From assembly GCA_025981625.1 (NCBI GenBank), contig JAICXF010000069.1:1-7976 (forward strand): 7,976 bases of DNA, in the 5' to 3' direction. Numbering within the stretch: position 1 is the first letter of the stretch; every line of letters starts with the position of its first letter. The translations under genes and the position numbers were made by a program. Origin of the DNA: Sphingomonas sp. (GTDB lineage: Bacteria; Pseudomonadota; Alphaproteobacteria; Sphingomonadales; Sphingomonadaceae). The notes beneath the pieces are model-generated. The model was given only the letters and a program-made list of their open reading frames with translations. It searched no databases and was not told the DNA's origin. Positions 6,307-7,976 of this stretch are shown in pieces.

Positions 6307-6331
6307 ATCCGTTGCTTGGCGGCGAAGGTAT

Positions 6332-6389
6332 GCCTGAGGGATTGCCGAGTGGTTACCGACTGACGATTGTAATCTTGCTGTTCTCAGGC
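6332..6389. other. Nested inverted repeats upstream of the fusion gene
   Basis: GCCTGAG (6332-6338) and CTCAGGC (6383-6389) form a 7-bp outer stem; the second arm covers the sulfotransferase stop codon. Inside lie an imperfect palindrome AGTGGT-T-ACCgACT (6348-6361) and GATT-GT-AATC (6365-6374). No T-run follows in the minus direction, so this is a poor intrinsic terminator. It could be an operator or a leader structure for the fusion gene. Confidence 0.4.
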
Positions 6390-7151
6390 GCGTCGAGCGC
6401 GGGCGTAGCGTTCCATCCACGCCTGCGCATCGCCGCGCGATTGCTTGCGGATCTCCGGAATCTGCACCGCGGCGGCAGGGTCGACGGCCACCCCAAGATA
6501 CTCGGCCACGTGACGAACGGCGGCGGCGCGATCGGCGAGCACGTCCTCGTGCCATAGCTCCAAGGCTTCGATTTGCAGATCGTTGAACATCCGTTCCCAC
6601 ACATTCTGCTGGAGCAGGATTCCGCGTTCCGCGGCCTCAAGTTGATCTTGTGAATAGTCGGGCGCCGCACTGCCCTCCCCCTCCTGATCGCTCCGCCAGA
6701 CGCCGGACATGGTCGCCCGCGCATAGGATACGGTCTGGGCGAGCAGGTCGCGGCGGCGGAGATAAACAATCCGGCGCGGCCGATCGCGCGGAAGCATCGC
6801 CGCGAGCACGCCCTCGAGCAGGGCGGGATTGGTGCGTTCCAGCTGCTGAAGCTGCATCGGAAAGGCCTTGAGCCCGAACACCCCGTTCGGGGAACAACGG
6901 CGCCGCATGGCGGAGTGCCACAAGTCGAGCTGAGCGGAGCCTGATTCCGCAGCGAATCCGTACGGACCAGCCGGCTCGAAGTTCAGATATTCGAGCGGTG
7001 CCCCGAGGCAACCGGTTTGCCAAAGCACGTGGCTGAAGTGGGTGCTTCCCGCTCTTGGCACGCTTGCGAGGAGATAGCTGATCGCCGGCGGCATCTGCCG
7101 CACGGCGAAGTCGAATTTGCCCTCATAGCCAGTGTCGATGTCATCGAGCAT
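6384..7151 (-). CDS. Stf0-like PAPS-dependent sulfotransferase
   Basis: Predicted to transfer sulfate from PAPS to a hydroxyl acceptor in the cytoplasm. The 255-aa length fits the Stf0 family, whose founding member sulfates trehalose in mycobacteria. The 5'-phosphosulfate loop is YLLASVPRAGSTHFS (26-40). It is followed by the family motif LWQTGCLGAPLEYLN (43-57), with the conserved Glu54 where Stf0 has its proposed general base; then GVFGLKAF (90-97); and the 3'-phosphate-binding segment IVYLRRRDLLAQTVSYARA (128-146), with GVWRSD just after. The acceptor cannot be inferred; a cell-surface glycolipid or polysaccharide is one possibility. The start at 7151 has no strong ribosome site, so a nearby alternative cannot be excluded. 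It lies between a Tat-type transpeptidase and the zinc-ribbon/PilZ fusion, all on one strand. Confidence 0.88.
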   Translation of the reverse strand: MLDDIDTGYEGKFDFAVRQMPPAISYLLASVPRAGSTHFSHVLWQTGCLGAPLEYLNFEPAGPYGFAAESGSAQLDLWHSAMRRRCSPNGVFGLKAFPMQLQQLERTNPALLEGVLAAMLPRDRPRRIVYLRRRDLLAQTVSYARATMSGVWRSDQEGEGSAAPDYSQDQLEAAERGILLQQNVWERMFNDLQIEALELWHEDVLADRAAAVRHVAEYLGVAVDPAAAVQIPEIRKQSRGDAQAWMERYARARRA

Positions 7152-7160
7152 CGGCAGCTT
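7151..7160. repeat. 10-bp direct repeat, copy at the sulfotransferase start
   Basis: TCGGCAGCTT occurs here and again at 7227-7236. This copy touches the sulfotransferase start codon. Confidence 0.6.
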
Positions 7161-7179
7161 TGCTATTGCTTCACCGCCT

Positions 7180-7211
7180 TCGCGTCGACTGCCGGATTGC
7201 GTGCGACGCGA
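7180..7211. other. 8-bp perfect hairpin between the Tat-type transpeptidase and sulfotransferase genes
   Basis: TCGCGTCG (7180-7187) pairs with CGACGCGA (7204-7211) around a 16-base loop. On the plus strand the stem extends by one T-G and two C-G pairs. There is no U-run in the minus (coding) direction, so it may stabilise or attenuate the transcript rather than terminate it. Confidence 0.5.
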
Positions 7212-7226
7212 GGGATTTCTTGGATG

Positions 7227-7236
7227 TCGGCAGCTT
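7227..7236. repeat. 10-bp direct repeat, copy at the transpeptidase stop
   Basis: Second TCGGCAGCTT copy, overlapping the stop codon of the gene at 7235-7921. The two copies bracket nearly the whole 83-base gap that contains the hairpin. Confidence 0.6.
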
Positions 7237-7921
7237 AGGCGAGCTTGTCCGCGTAGATCATGCGGCCACCGGCGAGGCGGCGCATCACCGCGTACTGGCT
7301 GTCCTTCGACATCGCGAAGCAGCCTTCCGAGCGACCGAGCTGACCGTGAAGCGGGATCATGTCATCCTCGGCGTACCACGCGTTGTGGATGACGATGGCG
7401 CGTGCCTCGGCGTTGTTGTTGCTCCAGTCGAGGCCGCGGACCTTCATCGAGAGTCCGTACTTGCCGTCGTAATAATCGGCAGTCGTGTAGGTGCCGTTGG
7501 ACGTCGCGTAGGAGCCGAAATCGTTCGAGAATCGCTCGACATAGCCGGAGTGCGCCGGATCGGAGCCGCGGCCGTGACAGACGCGATGGCTCTCGACCTG
7601 CCCGCTGGCGAGATCGACGACATGAAAGCGCGGCTCACTCGATGGCTTCGAGAAATCGACGATTCCAATCGCGTCGCGTGCATAGATTCGATGCTGGTCG
7701 AGCGCCGCCTTGGCGCGGGCGAAGAGCTGGGGATCAATGCCCGCGGGTGCTGCGGGAGGAGCCGGCTGCACGAGCTGCGGTGTGGCAAGCGGCGCCAGCG
7801 GATCGGTCCTGATCGGCGTCATGAGAGACGGAATGACGCTCGAGCTCGCGGCCGTCGAGAGGATCGCTCCCACTCCAGCATAGGCGCCAAGACGCAACAT
7901 TTCCCGCCTGTCCAAAGTCAT
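7235..7921 (-). CDS. Murein L,D-transpeptidase catalytic-domain family protein, Tat-type signal
   Basis: A 228-aa protein of the second YkuD-related family (the type covered by PF13645), distinct from the YcbB-type enzyme at 4330-5778. The N-terminus DRREMLRLGAYAGVGAIL has a twin-arginine motif followed by a weakly hydrophobic stretch, so export by Tat is likely. A Pro-rich linker (40-62) precedes the catalytic region: FHVVDLASGQV (99-109), HGRGSDP, YGLSMKVRGLDWSNNNA, IVIHNAWYA (H179), and HGQLGRSEGCFAMS with the expected nucleophile C201. It probably remodels or modifies peptidoglycan stem peptides in the periplasm. The start at 7921 is supported by GGAGG six bases upstream. It appears to head the minus-strand run toward the sulfotransferase and fusion gene, with gaps of 83 and 87 bases. 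Confidence 0.9.
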   Translation of the reverse strand: MTLDRREMLRLGAYAGVGAILSTAASSSVIPSLMTPIRTDPLAPLATPQLVQPAPPAAPAGIDPQLFARAKAALDQHRIYARDAIGIVDFSKPSSEPRFHVVDLASGQVESHRVCHGRGSDPAHSGYVERFSNDFGSYATSNGTYTTADYYDGKYGLSMKVRGLDWSNNNAEARAIVIHNAWYAEDDMIPLHGQLGRSEGCFAMSKDSQYAVMRRLAGGRMIYADKLA

Positions 7922-7927
7922 TAAGTC

Positions 7928-7932
7928 CCTCC
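7928..7932 (-). promoter_or_regulatory. Ribosome binding site GGAGG of the Tat-type L,D-transpeptidase
   Basis: Read on the minus strand, GGAGG is followed by a six-base spacer and the ATG at 7921, a near-ideal arrangement. Confidence 0.75.
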
Positions 7933-7976
7933 GCTCGAAGCAGTCTTCTTATCATTCAATGGGTTAATGGCAGATA
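7933..7976 (-). promoter_or_regulatory. Probable promoter region of the Tat-type transpeptidase (incomplete)
   Basis: These 44 bases are clearly more A/T-rich than the surrounding sequence, as expected for a promoter. On the minus strand they contain CATTAACC, which resembles one half of the alphaproteobacterial CtrA site (TTAA-N7-TTAA), but the second half is missing. The region continues beyond the window. Confidence 0.35.

Noticed and set aside
6332..6389. tRNA-like stretch: terminal stem GCCTGAG/CTCAGGC, a D-loop-like GCCGAGTGGT and a GTA-containing loop
   Set aside because: Only 58 bases long, no T-arm sequence, no CCA, and no 5-bp anticodon stem can be drawn. It is better described as nested inverted repeats.
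7160..7924. Plus-strand open frame (254 codons) opposite the Tat-type transpeptidase
   Set aside because: Shadow of a gene with a good ribosome site, Tat signal and catalytic Cys motif on the minus strand.
7933..7976. Full CtrA binding site upstream of the Tat-type transpeptidase
   Set aside because: Only one TTAA half is present; the second half at the required spacing is missing, so it is mentioned only as a resemblance.

Overview
The window is a dense, high-G+C bacterial chromosome segment that looks alphaproteobacterial, most likely from the Sphingomonadales. This rests on gene content and protein style: a PurT-type formyltransferase, a secreted divergent cyclophilin, two different YkuD-fold L,D-transpeptidases, single-domain PilZ proteins and an Stf0-like sulfotransferase. 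No rRNA, tRNA, insertion sequence, phage gene or CRISPR array is visible. No stretch above 300 bases lacks a gene; the longest gap is about 180 bases.

Layout. (1) 2-570, plus strand: the 3' end of an ABC exporter ATPase, then a 94-aa secreted protein whose start overlaps the ABC stop by one base. (2) 574-2171, minus strand: purT followed by a small Cys-rich lipoprotein. (3) 2266-3153, plus: a secreted cyclophilin-like protein, divergent from purT. (4) 3150-4146, minus: two small PilZ proteins and an 80-aa zinc-ribbon protein, probably one transcript. (5) 4330-5778, plus: an exported YcbB-type L,D-transpeptidase, divergent from the PilZ cluster. (6) 5775-7921, minus: a second, Tat-type L,D-transpeptidase, an Stf0-like sulfotransferase, and a protein fusing the same zinc ribbon to a PilZ domain.

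The most notable part is 3150-6296. It encodes three PilZ domains, all with the RxxxR and NxSxxG residues used to bind cyclic di-GMP, and two copies of an uncommon CxxC-13-CxxC zinc ribbon that are about 70% identical over 43 residues. One ribbon stands alone beside two single-domain PilZ genes; the other is fused to a PilZ domain. This suggests that the separate ribbon and PilZ proteins work together. The cluster is interleaved with peptidoglycan cross-linking enzymes and a sulfotransferase, so a cyclic di-GMP-responsive envelope function is a reasonable but unproven inference. Both zinc-ribbon genes end by sharing the palindrome CTAG with the stop codon of a convergent plus-strand gene encoding an exported protein.

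Start codons were chosen mainly from Shine-Dalgarno placement. In three genes an upstream in-frame ATG lies next to the purine-rich site that best serves the downstream ATG. Protein calls come from motif recognition without database searches.
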